Of a stretch of DNA of 64,000 bases, positions 34,525 through 47,505 are shown one piece after another. Position 1 is the stretch's first letter; each line of letters starts with the position of its first letter. The position numbers and the translations under genes were made by a program. Source of the DNA: Lepidonotus clava (taxonomy: Eukaryota; Annelida; Polychaeta; Phyllodocida; Polynoidae); the NCBI GenBank assembly GCA_936440205.1, contig OW387140.1, forward strand, positions 29,819,659-29,883,658. Direction: 5' to 3'. The notes beneath the pieces are model-generated. The model was not told the origin of the DNA. It ran no database searches and worked only from the letters and a program-made list of their open reading frames with translations.

Positions 34525-37500
34525 TTACTCCCTCCCGAGGTAAAAGTCATGCAGATTTAACCTAGACGCAGCTGGGTGTCTGCGCAGTCGTAAGAACAAT
34601 GCGTTTGTCAGAGCAGGGAACCTCGACAAGAAGTACTCTTGTACTTCTCCAATGGTTGACCTCAGTTTTGGTGGCCTGAAAGTACAAATTTGTTTACAGT
34701 TAATTATGTCATCCCTTCAGTAGGAGCACGATCTATTGTAGCGACTCCAATTTAAGGTATCCCCTATCAGTGTATCACAAAGCAAAACCTACACACGAAA
34801 CTATCAAGGTCTCGTCAAAGAACGAAAAAGTTTACGAAATACATCTTTACGGATACATCTGATTAGAGAACAAAGCTGTAAATTGCCCCCCCCCCCCCCC
34901 CCCAATGTGTTTCTGGCGAAATTTTACACTAAAAAGTCGCACATTTTCCATAAAAAGCGAGCGGCGTACAAACTTGTAACAAATAACGACCCCCCCTTTC
35001 AAAACTAAAATCCAACAGACTGAGACGAAGCGAAATGCAATAGAAGTTGTGTTGAATTACTTACAAGATAGCATAGCAGAGAGAGACGTGGTCAATGAAC
35101 CTGAGCAGGTCAGTCAAGGCAGAGTTGTAACTCCGACCCCCCTGTAGGGCCTCCATCCCCCTCCTCACCGAGTAGTCAACCACGTCTCTCTGTCAAAGTA
35201 AACCATACAAAAATTAACACACTGACTAAGCTACTCTGTAAAGATGTGTAGGTACGCCATTTTTAATTTTGACGAAATTTTCTTTACATAACATGAAGTG
35301 TAAAATGTGATGTTGGTAAAGTACTGGATTACACTATGTATATTTTGTACAAATTGTATTGATTTTTCCCTGGAGGCTAGAGAATACTAGCACCCCTATT
35401 TGCTAACTTGTCTTCAGGTAAAATAAAAGAATTTAAAAAAAAAAAGAAAAAAAAAGTAAATAAAGGCAGAAGGTCTACATTAAACACAGCGATCGATTTG
35501 GACTGTTGGTATTTATAAAAGTTAAATGGAGTGATGCAAATCAACAATGTTCGACGTCTGACTGTCTTCATCGGGATTTAAACTATATGTCCGTTAGTCT
35601 AATACAATCGGCGTTATATCTTATAATCATGAAGTGAGAGTCCTACACATTATTCTATAAGTATATATGGCATGTACAAAAACCTGCTTTAAAGCCTCAT
35701 ATTTGAAACAAAACATGAAAGGACCTTCTGCAACTTAGACAAATTTCTGTGAAGTTTTATTTTGGGATATTCTTTATAATTTTGTCCTTACCCAGTCCTT
35801 AACTAGCACATGACCATCTCCCTTCAAGTCACCAGGCAGGGACATGGAGTCAATCTCCTCAGACAGGGTTTGACATTGAGATACGTTTCCGCTGTTCCTA
35901 TCAAATCGAAAACGTGATATAGATGATACATTGTGTACAATCATCAGGGATCGAATGTGTTTTCATAGTTTCAGCCAATAGATTATTTTTCAACAGCCAG
36001 CCATAAACCATATCGACAAAACTACGATCCACATATTTTTAGACAATATGTTTTAAAACGTTCGATTAATTTTATCCCCCCGCAAAAACATTGTCTAATA
36101 TATGTTCGAGTATGATTGAAGAAATGCACTTACCTTGTCATGAATTCAAGTGCTCTCGACACCTCTATTAAGAAACGTAGTTTCTTCGTGGAGTCCCAAA
36201 ACCAGATGTGGCTGTTGAAGTGAAAATACAGATCAAATTTATTGTCTGTGTTTTTTCTTGCCTTAATAAGTTTATCAAACAAAAGTCTCATTGCTACTCT
36301 GTCACAAACAGGTTACCGGAGTAGCAATTATCAGATGACAATTCTAATAAACACATTGTCTCTTCATAAATCAGTTTCCTTGATAACCCATTTTATAATA
36401 AAATAGCCTTTTGGCAATAGTGTTATATATTGGGAAACACAGAAAAAGACATTGTATTTCTTACTTAAGGCATTGCTCCGCGGAAGGTCTGGCTGCTGGG
36501 TTGGTTTGCATCATACAGGCGAACAGAGACCGGTCGGAGTCCACTTTTAACTCTACCACTTGCTTTCCGGTTTCACCAAATGGATGTTTAGATGTGACCA
36601 TGAAGTAGATTAACATGCCTGCAACCTACAAAGCAAGAGAAAATGTGCTGCTATAGATTGTAATCATTCAATATGTAAATAGTATTAATTACTAAGTAGT
36701 ATAGATTAATATGCCTGCTACATTTAAAGCATGACGACGAGAGCTGTCAATCAGACTCCTGGAAAAAAATTCTGTTTGTATAATCGTGTAGAATGTAAAG
36801 TAGGGTTGTCATTGAATAGAGATTTCAATGAAAGTGAAAAAAAACTAATTTACCTGAACATCGCCAGATTGGGTCATGTTCGCAAGCCTACCGATACCAT
36901 GAGCTTCTGTAGGCAGCCAGATCCCATTCTCTATGCAATGTAAGCAGAAATCAGCAAATATTATTTCTATTGTATCACGATATGTAAGTCCCATCTCTAT
37001 CGGCATTGGAGTTGTAAAAAACATGTGCGTCATAATATAAACAATTATTAATCAAAGGTTTACACGACAAAAATATGTAACAGATGGGGTTTATGGCTTG
37101 ATCTCATTTTCAGTTGAGAATGTGAAAGGATTACACAATACAAAAAAATCATATACTCACCCGGAGTTAATAGATTCAATCCAAAGTCCGACAACTTGAC
37201 TTGACCATTAGCATCAATCAAAACGTTCTCTGGCTGAAATGTTAAAGAGAGTTCAGTGTTGTTAAATAATATGTTGAACACTATATAGCAGTATAATAAA
37301 AATCTAAAATTACAGTTTCCAAAATTGATTTCTTATGTGTCTTGATTGATAAACAGAAAACGTCATGAATCTTCTGTTTACAACCAGACCAAGAACACAA
37401 GCTATGAAATTTCTAGCATATAGCCTTTTACGTTAGATCTTGTTTTCAGGTGACGTATTACTTTATATGAAGGCCATGGAAAGAACAATTCATTTCAAGC

Positions 37501-40500
37501 GCGTTACATAGAAAACAGCTTCACCTTCAGTCTGCCGTGAACGATATCTCTGCTGTGGAGGTATTCCAACCCTTCCAGAACCTGCTTGGATAGCTCTTTC
37601 ACATCTACTACTTTCTTCTCAACTGCCCTCAGAGTAACGTAATCACGGAGGTTATATTCACACAGCGGATAAACCACACAGCCATCGGTTTCAGCGAAGA
37701 CGTTTGTCTGAAAACAGAAGGTTAGGGTTGAAACGAGTAATTCAAGAGATGATTAAGTTGTTTAAGTATAATTTTGGATAAATTTACTCGCTGACCTAAA
37801 ATATTCTGATATAAAAGACTTTTAAACATGCAGATCTGGATATGGCATCTCCACAGAATCAACTCACCTTTGGGAGGAGAATTCGCTCGTGGTCGAGATC
37901 GTGAGGTAGTGCCATTAATGCATCTTTCACCAAAGTAACATCGGGTTCAAACCAGTACTTTATGACCACTTCAGAACCATCCGAGTGGAGTCCAATTTTA
38001 GTGAATGAAGCATCACTAGAGAAAACAGGAAAGAAAATCTTCTAAATCTGTTTGCATGGGAAAATCAAATATTAACAGCAGTATTGCCTGTGTTATTTTT
38101 AATCAGATTATAAGAAAATTAAAACTTTGTATTTACAGTGTAGCGCATGACAAGAATGGGAATCGGGGTTGAGGGTTTATTGTTATGATAATGGCTGTCA
38201 TTCAATATTCCAATTAATTTTGGACTGATTGTATGAACTATATATGAATACATTTGAATAGTCTTACTTTTTCTTGAAGAAGAACACATCTCCTTCCGAT
38301 GCTGTTACAGCTTCGCCGAACCATTGCAGCAAAAAGCTTGGGAGAGAATATAGTGCTCTCAATAGACTGTTCCTCCTCTCAGAAATAGGATTCCATTTTA
38401 AATCATAGGTAAATGACAACTTGTCTCTATTCTCCAGCAAAGTTTGAAAGAATAACTGGGAGTACTCATCGTTTATCGTAGTTTCACGAGGACTTGGGGC
38501 ATCTTCTGATAGGTCCGTAGAATCAACCAGGGAATCGACAGAATCAATGAGAACTTCAGACCCATGATGAGAATGTTCCCAGCTGCAGGTACTGTTTGTC
38601 TGTGAAAAGGGCCTTCCTGTGGGTGAATAGGGCTCTGGAGTATCTTTGTCATCTGATATAAGGTCAGTAGCTGGGTGCTCACCGGCACTATTATCTACCA
38701 ATTCTGAAAATGATCCTATGGGACTACATAGGGGCGAGATCATACTTATTTGAGTATACGTAATGCCTAAGGTATTCCCAGGCTGTGGTGAAGATGCCTT
38801 AATACCGATATCTTCGGCAATGTCTGAAGCTTGCTCTATAGTTTCCCCAGAGTTAGGTATGTCAGCAACTTCGCCTATCGGATCCCAATTGCTCTCGCCA
38901 TAGAAACTGTCCCCCGAGCAGCTTGTATCTGGAGTGAGTGTGGCAAATTCAACTTCTGACTGGACTGGCTCATAGACATCTTTCATGTACTTCTCAGCAA
39001 ATGCCTGCAAATTTTCCCAGACTGATTTTAAACTCGATGTGTGTTGTGCTATCTTAAGCACTTCTCTTTTGACTCCCTCGGTTAAGCGGTCCTCACCATT
39101 TGTTTCTTGGCCTTTGCCTTTTGTCTGTCCTACAGAGCCGAAACCAACAATACATCTTTCTCCCCCTAGACGTCCTCCAAGACGATACTTGCCTTTCTTG
39201 ATTTTTCCATTTGGCGGATAGGGCAAAGGACATGTACGCTTTTGGTTTTCATCATCTCCTACAAAGTTTTCAACTGGCTTTTCATGCAGTGTATGTTCTG
39301 TCACTGCTCTACGGCTATCTTCCGATGCTTTTTGCGACTCTGGCTTCGCCACTGAACCTTCTTGGCAGCCCTCTGAAGTTGGAGGTTGAGGTTGTTTTTG
39401 TGCCACATGTTGAGTGTCATTTTCATCTTGATGCTCGTGGCAGTCAGAATCTGAATCTGAATCCACATCATAATCTGAAATCTCTGAGCACTCATCCGAC
39501 TCCGACCCACTGTAAGGGCTGAAAATATCCTCGGGTAAACCGTCAATGTTTCTTTGGTCCGTAGAAAAGGCACCGTTACCGGCCGGTGAGGATACTCTTA
39601 TTTGATTAATGCAATCAGAGTCCTCGCCAAGAGACTGACCCGTGTTGGCCTCACTCAAACTGAGACTGTTCTCCGACTTTTCCTCCGCGTAAGCACCAGC
39701 ATGTGCAATGCTTTCTTGCGGCTCTGAGAATTTTTCTGGCAGTGAAGTTTGTTCCTCATCTTCAACTGATATTTCATGCGATACAGAGACGGTGGTTTTC
39801 TTGTATAAACAACTGGTAACTTCAGCAAAGGATGGCTTGACTGGTTTTGACTCAATCTGGTTAGGTTTTGGAGTCATATCTGGTTTTTCAAGGACATTTG
39901 GCTGTGACATTGGGTTGTTGTGGGCAGTTGAAGATTGGTTATTCTGTACCCACTGTAAGTACAGAGGGACGTTTGACGGTTCAGTCACAGCTTGCACGTT
40001 ATTTTCCTGTACAGTCTTCTTTTCATCGCACTTGGGAATAATTTCTTGACGATTCACAAAAGTCTTTGCCGTTTTACCCATCAAATTCACTGCATCAGTG
40101 GGAGAACTTTTTCGTTGGGAATATGCCAAATCTTTATCTGCATGGCGAACACCGCTATTGGAGTTAACTGCAATATAACACTCTACTTGTATTCCAAGAT
40201 TTCTATTCTGTTTCACGTTGACCATAGTTTTCGCCGGAGAACTGTTAGGTAAGTTAATATGTGCAGGCATTACTTCCTTGTTAGGTGGTTGTATAACAGA
40301 TTGATCACAATTCATGGATTCTAATTTCGTCTTGGTGTCTTTCTGTGAAGCCTGTTGCATTAGGTTTGCCCAAAAGTCAGACGTTTTAGGAAAGTTAACT
40401 GGTTGTTTGTGCTCTAGTTGTGGGGAATGTGACGCTTGTGTATCTATTCCCTCGTTTATCAAATTTACTGGGGGTTTTGCGCTCACTGAACCATTCATAC

Positions 40501-43500
40501 AAGGCTGTTGAGTGTTGTTTTGGGAACTGTCTGTCATACTCTGCATCTTTTCTGAGTTCTGCAAGTTCATTTTCACCTTTGCAATTTTATCTGAGAACCA
40601 CAGATCTTGCATAGGGACAGAATGTTTGCTTTCTCCACTTTTGTTTTTGTCGTTCTTTGATTGGACCCCTTGCAGTTTGGTAGGGTCATCCAAATCAGGG
40701 GTAGGGGTGGTTATTTTATTTTTAATCTTAAGATTGTCTTCATCGTGCTGTTTCTTTAATTGTTTTGCTTTTTTCTTGGTAACAACAACTTTAAAGTTTG
40801 AAGGATCATGTTCCTCTGCCACTGAAGTATTAATTTTCTTTGCTAACTTGTTTTTCTTTGGAGAGGTACACTCAAATCCCCTGTCCTGGGAAAGATGTTT
40901 GCTGCCAGTCTTTGTTTGATCATTCATAATTTTTTGCCTTTTTTCTTCACTTCCCGAGGTTTCTGAGAGTTTTTGGTTGTAATCTTGTACCTGTGTTTTA
41001 TTTTGTTCCATATCATCCATTTTTTGATCCACACAAATGTTTTTGAGGTTTGTCTGCCTATCTGACTCCTGTTCTTTTTTGGACGAGCCTGCTTTTTGTT
41101 GCCTCCTCAGACGCTTCTTTTCACGTTTCCTCTCTTTCCGGGCCTTTTCCATTTCTTCCTTTTTTAGCAACTCTTCTGAATGCGCTACAGCCACTTTTTC
41201 GGATTGTTTAATGAATTCTACACAGAATCCCTCCCAGATTCCCGGGAAATCCTCTTGTATGAAGCGATGCAACTTCAAGACATCGGTGTAGTTTTCATGG
41301 AGCACATTCAAATGTGGGAGCAGCTTTTCAAAGTTTCTCAAGTACCACTCATTTGCTTCTGGAATGTGAGACACAGCAACGAAAACGATCATCACACGCG
41401 AAGAGACACTTGTCCTGAGTTCCTCTGTGTCGCAGTCTCTAAGTATTTCCATGATCACATCAAGGCATTCTTTCTTGGCAATCATATCAGCAACTCGCTT
41501 GTCTACACTAGAGACCCGTAGTAATGTCGATAAGATAAAAATTAACCCGGAAGTTTCAGCTATCTTATCTGTGTGTAAGTGTATGATTTCCAAACAGAGG
41601 TATACATAGTTTTCCTCGATCAACATGTTGCGGGTTGACAGGTGAGTGGACAGAAGGCATATTGGTGCATAGATATTGTCCATGATGGAACTCAGATTAT
41701 ACATCTTCTGGTTATGGGCATTGGCGATACACATCTACAAATCAAAAAAACAAACTATTCTTAGATAGTACATGAATCCAAGGAATCAGACTCGATATTA
41801 AAAAAGGACATTTCAAATTACCTATCGAGAGAACCAAATTGATTTACCCACAAACAAACATGTTAGAGGCATAATGCGCACCTGAATGTATTGCTTCTGC
41901 TGATCAGCAGTTAACTTGTCTATAAGTTTAGAAGCCATTTTCCCGTCGTTGTGAACTGCCGAAGCACATATGGCTGTTGCACCGTTCTGAAAGGCAAGAT
42001 TTAAAGATACGAATTAAATTGATGTTTTCATGAGTGAATAATTGATTTATCATTGGTTTAAATTTCGGTCCTAAAATAATTTCGGTGCAAAGACTTCAGT
42101 CTTTTTTACCCTGGTTGTTCCTTGGGGCAGCGTATACTACTATGTATTGAAATTGCTAGGCGTAATTCCCCTGATATGTCCTCAATATGTACATGTTAAA
42201 ATATCATATATGACGTCTCAATTAACTCTTTTCGAAATGTGGACGTCAGTGTTAAATACGCCTATCTCATTGGACATCAACAGTGTTATCTAATATGAAA
42301 TATCTGTATCATCGTTTGCATTCTTATTCATGAAATAGAGTAAGCATAGACAAACATCTTACAAAACAATGTTTATATACACAGTATGCACTGTTGCACA
42401 TGCAGTATTTTTTTCAATACGGTGGATATTGCTGATACAACTTTCTCATGTGGGACGTCTGACCTACTTGACTAACTGCGAGAATGTTACAGCCCCGACG
42501 TATGAGTGCATCAATGGCGTCTTCTTTTGCGTGCACAGCGGCAAACGCAAGGGGGCTATATTCATGCTGAAACAACAAAACACATATGAACGGTTCTCGT
42601 TAATTCACGAGTAAAAAGCTTTCAAAATAAGGGGGATTTCTATTATTACAATGATAGTGGTTTGCTATACTATTTTAATATGACTAGCTTCAAAAATGAA
42701 TAGCCATAAGGTTCATATTGATCTTGGGATTAACTTTGATCTAAATCAGCACTCACGTTTGACAGTTGTTCTATATCAAGGTCCTCTCTAGACATCATTT
42801 TTTGTAGGATACTTGGCATTGGCAGTCTGTGAATTACACGATGCAAAAACGTAAAGCCGTCCTGAAATTGAAGAAATATGTATCAAAGCAACTTTGACAT
42901 TAAACATGCATTATATTCTTGTAAAATCTGTCTGTTTTAATTTTTTTTAAAAAACAATCTTTTTTGAAGTCAAGTTTCCATTTATGACGTACGCCTAGCC
43001 TATCAACAATTGCAAAGATTTATCAGTTAGACATTTTCTTATAGTGTATGAGCATTCGTGGTAAGAGGATCAGTTTTCACACGAGTAGTAGAGTGTACAC
43101 AATTTGGGCGTGGCGTTTCTATTGCTGATTAATCTTTCTTTTGAAATAATATTCTGCTGACACCACTGCCCATTTACAGTGCGCACAGAAGTAATCGGAG
43201 CTATCTCATGCATTTATCCTTCTCAATACAACAGTTTCATCTTTAGTATTAAGGCGGGGGAGATCTCTTTTGACCACCCCGTATCAAGCTTCTATTAATC
43301 AATGTTATTGACCAGGCTGACATTTCCAGCATATATTTTTGGCAAATTATCGGCCCGAAAGGTTGGGTTTTGTTTGTCTTTTTTTGTGAGATGGGGAGGG
43401 AGCTGCAATATAACTTTCTTTTCCACTTCATGTTCCCCAATACTTATCTGATTATTAACCTCTTCCTGAGGACGCCTAGTTGAAACGCTAACATTTTTAA

Positions 43501-46500
43501 GTGTTTCATTAAAAAAAATCCGGATTCACAGAATGTTTTCTGTATTATTGTTTTTATTGAACCATCGTCACATACAATCGGTTTTCTATCATCGCTGACT
43601 TTTTTTTCTTGAATGTCACCCCATTTAAATTTATTTCGTACCCTGTATAGTACTGAGGGTTTCGTGCTGATTGTTGTACCGATTCAAAATAAATGAAAAG
43701 TTTAAATCAGGTTTCAAAGTGTTTGTATCTTGCAAATTTTATTCATCAAATGTTTGTGCCAACATCAATAGAAACTAAATTTGAATGTAGACATGCACAC
43801 ATCCCCACAAGAGACCCCTACTATTCGCAAATGATTTAAAATATACCTCACCTTGCTTTTGTGATTGACGTCCACCCACTTATGATCGATGAAAAATTCT
43901 GCGACTCTGTCAAGATCACGCCTCGTTAGAGGAAGCATAGGTGCACTTAGGCCTTCCTAATAATCAAAGGGGAACAATGGCATCTTAGCTGTAGTCTCAC
44001 TCCAAGTACAACAACGCATGATTAACCATTTTAAAGCATGCTTTCTCGGCAACTTCAATGTACTTACTTGCTTTGTCGCCGTACCTCACGTAATAATTAT
44101 TTTCAAATGATGTAATCAAATTAATTTAACAACAGATCAACTCGATCAGAATTTTCAAATAATATCAATGACAGTACAAACAAGTCAGAATAACATGAAT
44201 AGGTTTCACACAGACGCTCGTAATACTTGCTCTTTGGTTAGGTTCATAGGGACAGATGTTCTTTTTGATTTATTCAATTCCCGGTATTTCACATTTAAGG
44301 TTCATAACAATTTGGCGACATACCGAATTCAGCAGTGTAGAATTTGCCCCACGTTTCAAGAGCATGTCTATCAGCATGAGATTTGAAGACAGTGCAGCAA
44401 TGTGAAGAGGCCGGTTTCCATTCTAAACAAATAAAACATATCGAGCCATTCTCAGTGTATTGACCAAGCCTCTGATGTAGCAGGGGGAGGGCGAAGGGAG
44501 TCCAGGTGGTCCTAACCAATTTTAGAATAAAAGCGTTAAGGAGGTAAATCCCGCAGGATATACTATATATCCAGACGTAAGATATGGATAGAAGACGGAT
44601 TTTATTCTAAGAGGCCTTTTGCCTTCACGTATGGGTCCTTAATGGAAACAATATACAAGGTTGGAACAGATTCAAAGTTATTTCAGTATTACCAATACAA
44701 GTAGTTTGTATCTAATAAAACATGTCAAATTTCTATTTGTTAGAGGAACTTGCAATTGTCACCATGTATAGTAACAAACTTTAGATCTTTAATTTAGTAA
44801 ATATATAATTTTGAATACTTTTTTTGCCACACTCAAGCATACCAGTACACGAATGAAAAGAAACTGACAAGGTTTCGCACATGACATTGTCACGAAATTT
44901 CATGTTCAAGCCTCTATACAGCCCCCCCCCCCCCCCCCACTCCACCACCATGCAATATTCTCAACAAGTGCAGTCATTCCTTCAGGGGAAAACAAGTGAA
45001 ATCCTTAAAATTAAAGGCAATAAGGAAAGCAGTTAAAGACAATAAGGAAAGTTTTCATTAATAGCCGTGTGTCCCCCCCCCTACCACCAGTTTAAGTCTT
45101 ATTTATTGAAATGTTGATAACAAGTTCCGTGGAAATTGCATAGACTCAAAGGGGTAATAAAATCAGTAAGTACGACCTGAACAACACTTAGAAACTACAT
45201 GTTATTAATCGGAACTTGGCTGTGAGAAGCAGTTGAGTTGATATATATTTTATCAGCCTCTTCATTTACCCACTGATGGCACAATATTATCATCCGCTGA
45301 CGTAATTACTGGTAAATTAGGGTACATGAGACTGAGAATATGACCGCTTCATACTTACGTATGCAGAGTCAGGCAGTGGCAGGTCGATTTTATCAAACCC
45401 AGATGTAAGTGCGCCCCGCCAGATGAGTGTCTACGGAAGAAAAGGATTTTTTTCAAATTTATTCTTACACAGGAAAAATTGTTGTTTTTTCCCCCTACAT
45501 TTTAAGATTTTAAAAATTGTTTTATACATTTTTCTACAACATTAGATATTCTAAGGATTCTGTTGAAAGAAATTGTCGGATTCAAAAGATTCCTTTATCT
45601 AAATAATCAATTTGCATACCATAGTATAAGTTACTATGACACGCGTATGACAATTATGTGACCAAGAACTCAATATTTATGGGTATCCTTACCTCAGATT
45701 GAAAAACGTTTGGATCAGCTCCAGCATCAAGAAGCGCACGAACTCCATTTCTATGTCCAGTAGAGGTCAGCAGAAGTAGTGGGTGAATTGCATACTGCAA
45801 AAAAGGAACTGAAGTAAGATACTGGCCTCCCAAAACACACCATGTCGTGAACCATCATTGGCATCATACTGATAAAACATGAAGTATATATGAGAAAGTT
45901 CAAACTCTTGTGGGCTCCAAAATGCCCTCTTGTCTCTTTCAGTCAAAATAAGGCCAAAATACAATATTTTTGCGTTCAGGTTGCATGCCTCCAAAACGTA
46001 TTTGTAAATTCTTATGGTATGAATAAGGATTGTTGATTTTGGTTGAATGAATTTGTTTTAGTTAAATGTAGCAAAACTATTTGGGAATATTATTGATAAT
46101 GAAATGATCATCAATATGGCAGCCAGCCCATTCTGGACAATGTGACATCATCTGACAACTCTAACTGTTAGTGTATTAACCATGCTGGGGTGGCCCGAGG
46201 GCCATCCTCCCATGCCTGCCATGGACATGGTAGAGCTCCTACCTTTCCTTCTGAGTCTGAACCCGTCGATCCTGCCCCACCTCCCACGCCCTCTCCTGCC
46301 CCTTCTCAAGTCAAGAACCCCTCCAGTCCTGAGGCCCTCCGTCCAAGTACGGAACGTCGTACATTTCCTAAGACCTAACGCCTTAAGTAAGTTAGATAAT
46401 CTGGACCTAAAGCTAAAGGTTGCCTTAGCATAACGACCTAGGTTAAGTTATTTAGACAATCTGGCCCCTCCGTGACAGAGCTGTGTGGTCTGTGGACCCC

Positions 46501-47138
46501 TCTGACGGAGAGCTGTGCCTGTCGCCCTGTGTCAGGCTGTGAACGACGCATGGCCATGGACGTTGAGGGAGAGAGCAAACCTTTTGGCAATGACCATCCC
46601 CATGGATAGCCTGCGCCGCAACTTGGCGCAAGCCCCTCGCCTTGTTACTTGTAACGTTACGGGGAATATCCAGGGATGAATACTGTGTCTAACCCATGGT
46701 CATGGCATGTGTTAGGAGTCTGTTACCCTGATTTTCGTTGTTTTCTTTTCAACGTGTAACTGTAATTTTTAAATCTAGGCACTATAATATTAATGCAGGC
46801 ATGGTGCAGACCTACTCGTGAGCGTTATCGCGCGCTGTAGCTGTATGTAATGTTATAACTTATCAAAGATCTATAACACTAACAGTTAATTACTTTAGTT
46901 TAGCTACGCATTGTTAATATTACTGAGTCCTTGAAGTTGAACTTACCCCGAGTTTCCTCTCTACGATTTTGTTTTGTAGGATATCCTTCGCTGTGCGCGC
47001 TTCGAACAGACGGTCGATGAGCCCATTCAGTCTATCAAGCTCCCTTTTCTTTTCATGTTGAAGTTCGTCCTTGGCTTTTTGTGCTGATTTCTGACTTTGT
47101 CTTCCTTTGTCCCTTCCCTTTGTCTTTGATTCAGGCAT
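34525..47138 (-). CDS. ANK-pseudokinase-KEN protein, RNase L-like (minus-strand paralogue, about 1815 aa)
   Basis: RNase L-type architecture. Eighteen exons, all GT-AG: 47138-46947, 45794-45693, 45430-45359, 44422-44324, 43956-43852, 42861-42757, 42566-42468, 41986-41882, 41734-38268, 38015-37868, 37707-37525, 37233-37161, 36930-36854, 36625-36465, 36211-36134, 35897-35792, 35189-35065, 34675-34525. Residues 1-64 are Lys-rich helix; 65-293 are seven ankyrin-like modules, one per phase-0 exon (clearest: NGNRPLHIAALSSNLMLIDM). The 3.5-kb exon holds a helical region (294-480), a Lys/Arg-rich coiled coil, then a long Ser/Asn/Glu-rich linker. Kinase-like domain about 1437-1665: Lys1468 in VVIK and DFG 1575-1577 are kept, the glycine loop is poor, the catalytic loop is HGRLK (Arg for Asp) and the activation loop is nearly absent, so a pseudokinase. 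KEN about 1666-1815: HIWFWDSTKKLRFL opening, Trp1724 and Asp1751 kept, Asp1757 and Cys1762 where RNase L has Arg667 and His672. RNA cleavage is therefore unlikely. Exon-intron structure is inferred by eye. Confidence 0.85.
38268..41734 (-). other. Giant linker exon of the minus-strand ANK-kinase-KEN gene
   Basis: A 3467-base exon, about 64% of the coding sequence. It starts in phase 0 (acceptor GATTTGTAG|ATG) and ends in phase 2 (AAAAA|GTAAGA). Its first 180 codons look like armadillo/HEAT-type helices; then come KARKERKREKKRLRRQQK and about 850 residues of low complexity with acidic clusters (SDYDVDSDSDSDCHEHQDEN). A conserved patch at the end (YDLKWNPISERRNSLLRALY) leads into the kinase-like domain and has a counterpart (SLRWRPFFERL) in the plus-strand paralogue. 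Confidence 0.85.
46162..46888. mobile_element. Repeat with TAACTGTTAGTG inverted ends in intron 1
   Basis: The left end TAACTGTTAGTGTATT and the right end ATAACACTAACAGTTA are inverted repeats enclosing about 700 bp. The interior is GC-richer than the intron and has a short Pro-rich frame ending in RPSTERRTFPKT. It could be a TIR element or, since the ends can be read as TGTTAGTG...CACTAACA, a solo LTR. No target duplication is evident. Confidence 0.4.
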
Positions 47139-47505
47139 GATTTCAGCTAACCAACTCTGAACTGAAACTTTTCATGTTGTGGTTGTCAGCGGAAGTGACG
47201 TCATTAAATATGTCACAGTGAAGTGACCAATCACATCGCGGGAAAATTATTTTTTGTGACGTCATATTTGGCGCTGATTCCGGGCGACTTACGATAAAGT
47301 AATGTTCTCATGAAAATACCAGCGAAGCATTGTCTATGACGTCACAAAGGGAAATCCCCATACGTCACAATTATTGTTGCCATCGCATTTCATTCATTCT
47401 GAATGAGGAGATCAACAAGTGTGGACGGATTTCGCATGGCGACTTCTTTTTCGGAGAAAACATCTCTAAACTTTCGCAATTCTAACTTTCGCATGGACTT
47501 TCGAT
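47139..47505. promoter_or_regulatory. Bidirectional promoter of the two ANK-kinase-KEN genes
   Basis: Only 367 bp separate the two start codons. The interval has three perfect TGACGTCA (CRE/ATF-type) sites at 47196-47203, 47257-47264 and 47337-47344, a further TACGTCA at 47361-47367, a perfect match to the kappaB consensus (GGGAAATCCC, 47349-47358), a CCAAT box at 47227-47231 and two E2F-like sites (GCGGGAAA 47238-47245; TTTGGCGC 47267-47274). No TATA box is obvious in the middle. This suggests coordinated, inducible transcription of both genes. Binding is inferred from consensus matches only. Confidence 0.7.

Noticed and set aside
34886-34904. C homopolymer (also near 44921 and 60137) as a possible assembly gap edge
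   Set aside because: The flanking exons stay in order and in frame, so these are simple homopolymers in introns or intergenic DNA.
39211-41609. Several plus-strand frames of 60-135 aa opposite the giant linker exon
   Set aside because: They are antisense shadows of a confirmed exon, rich in Cys/Phe/Ser as expected from reversed Lys/Glu codons.
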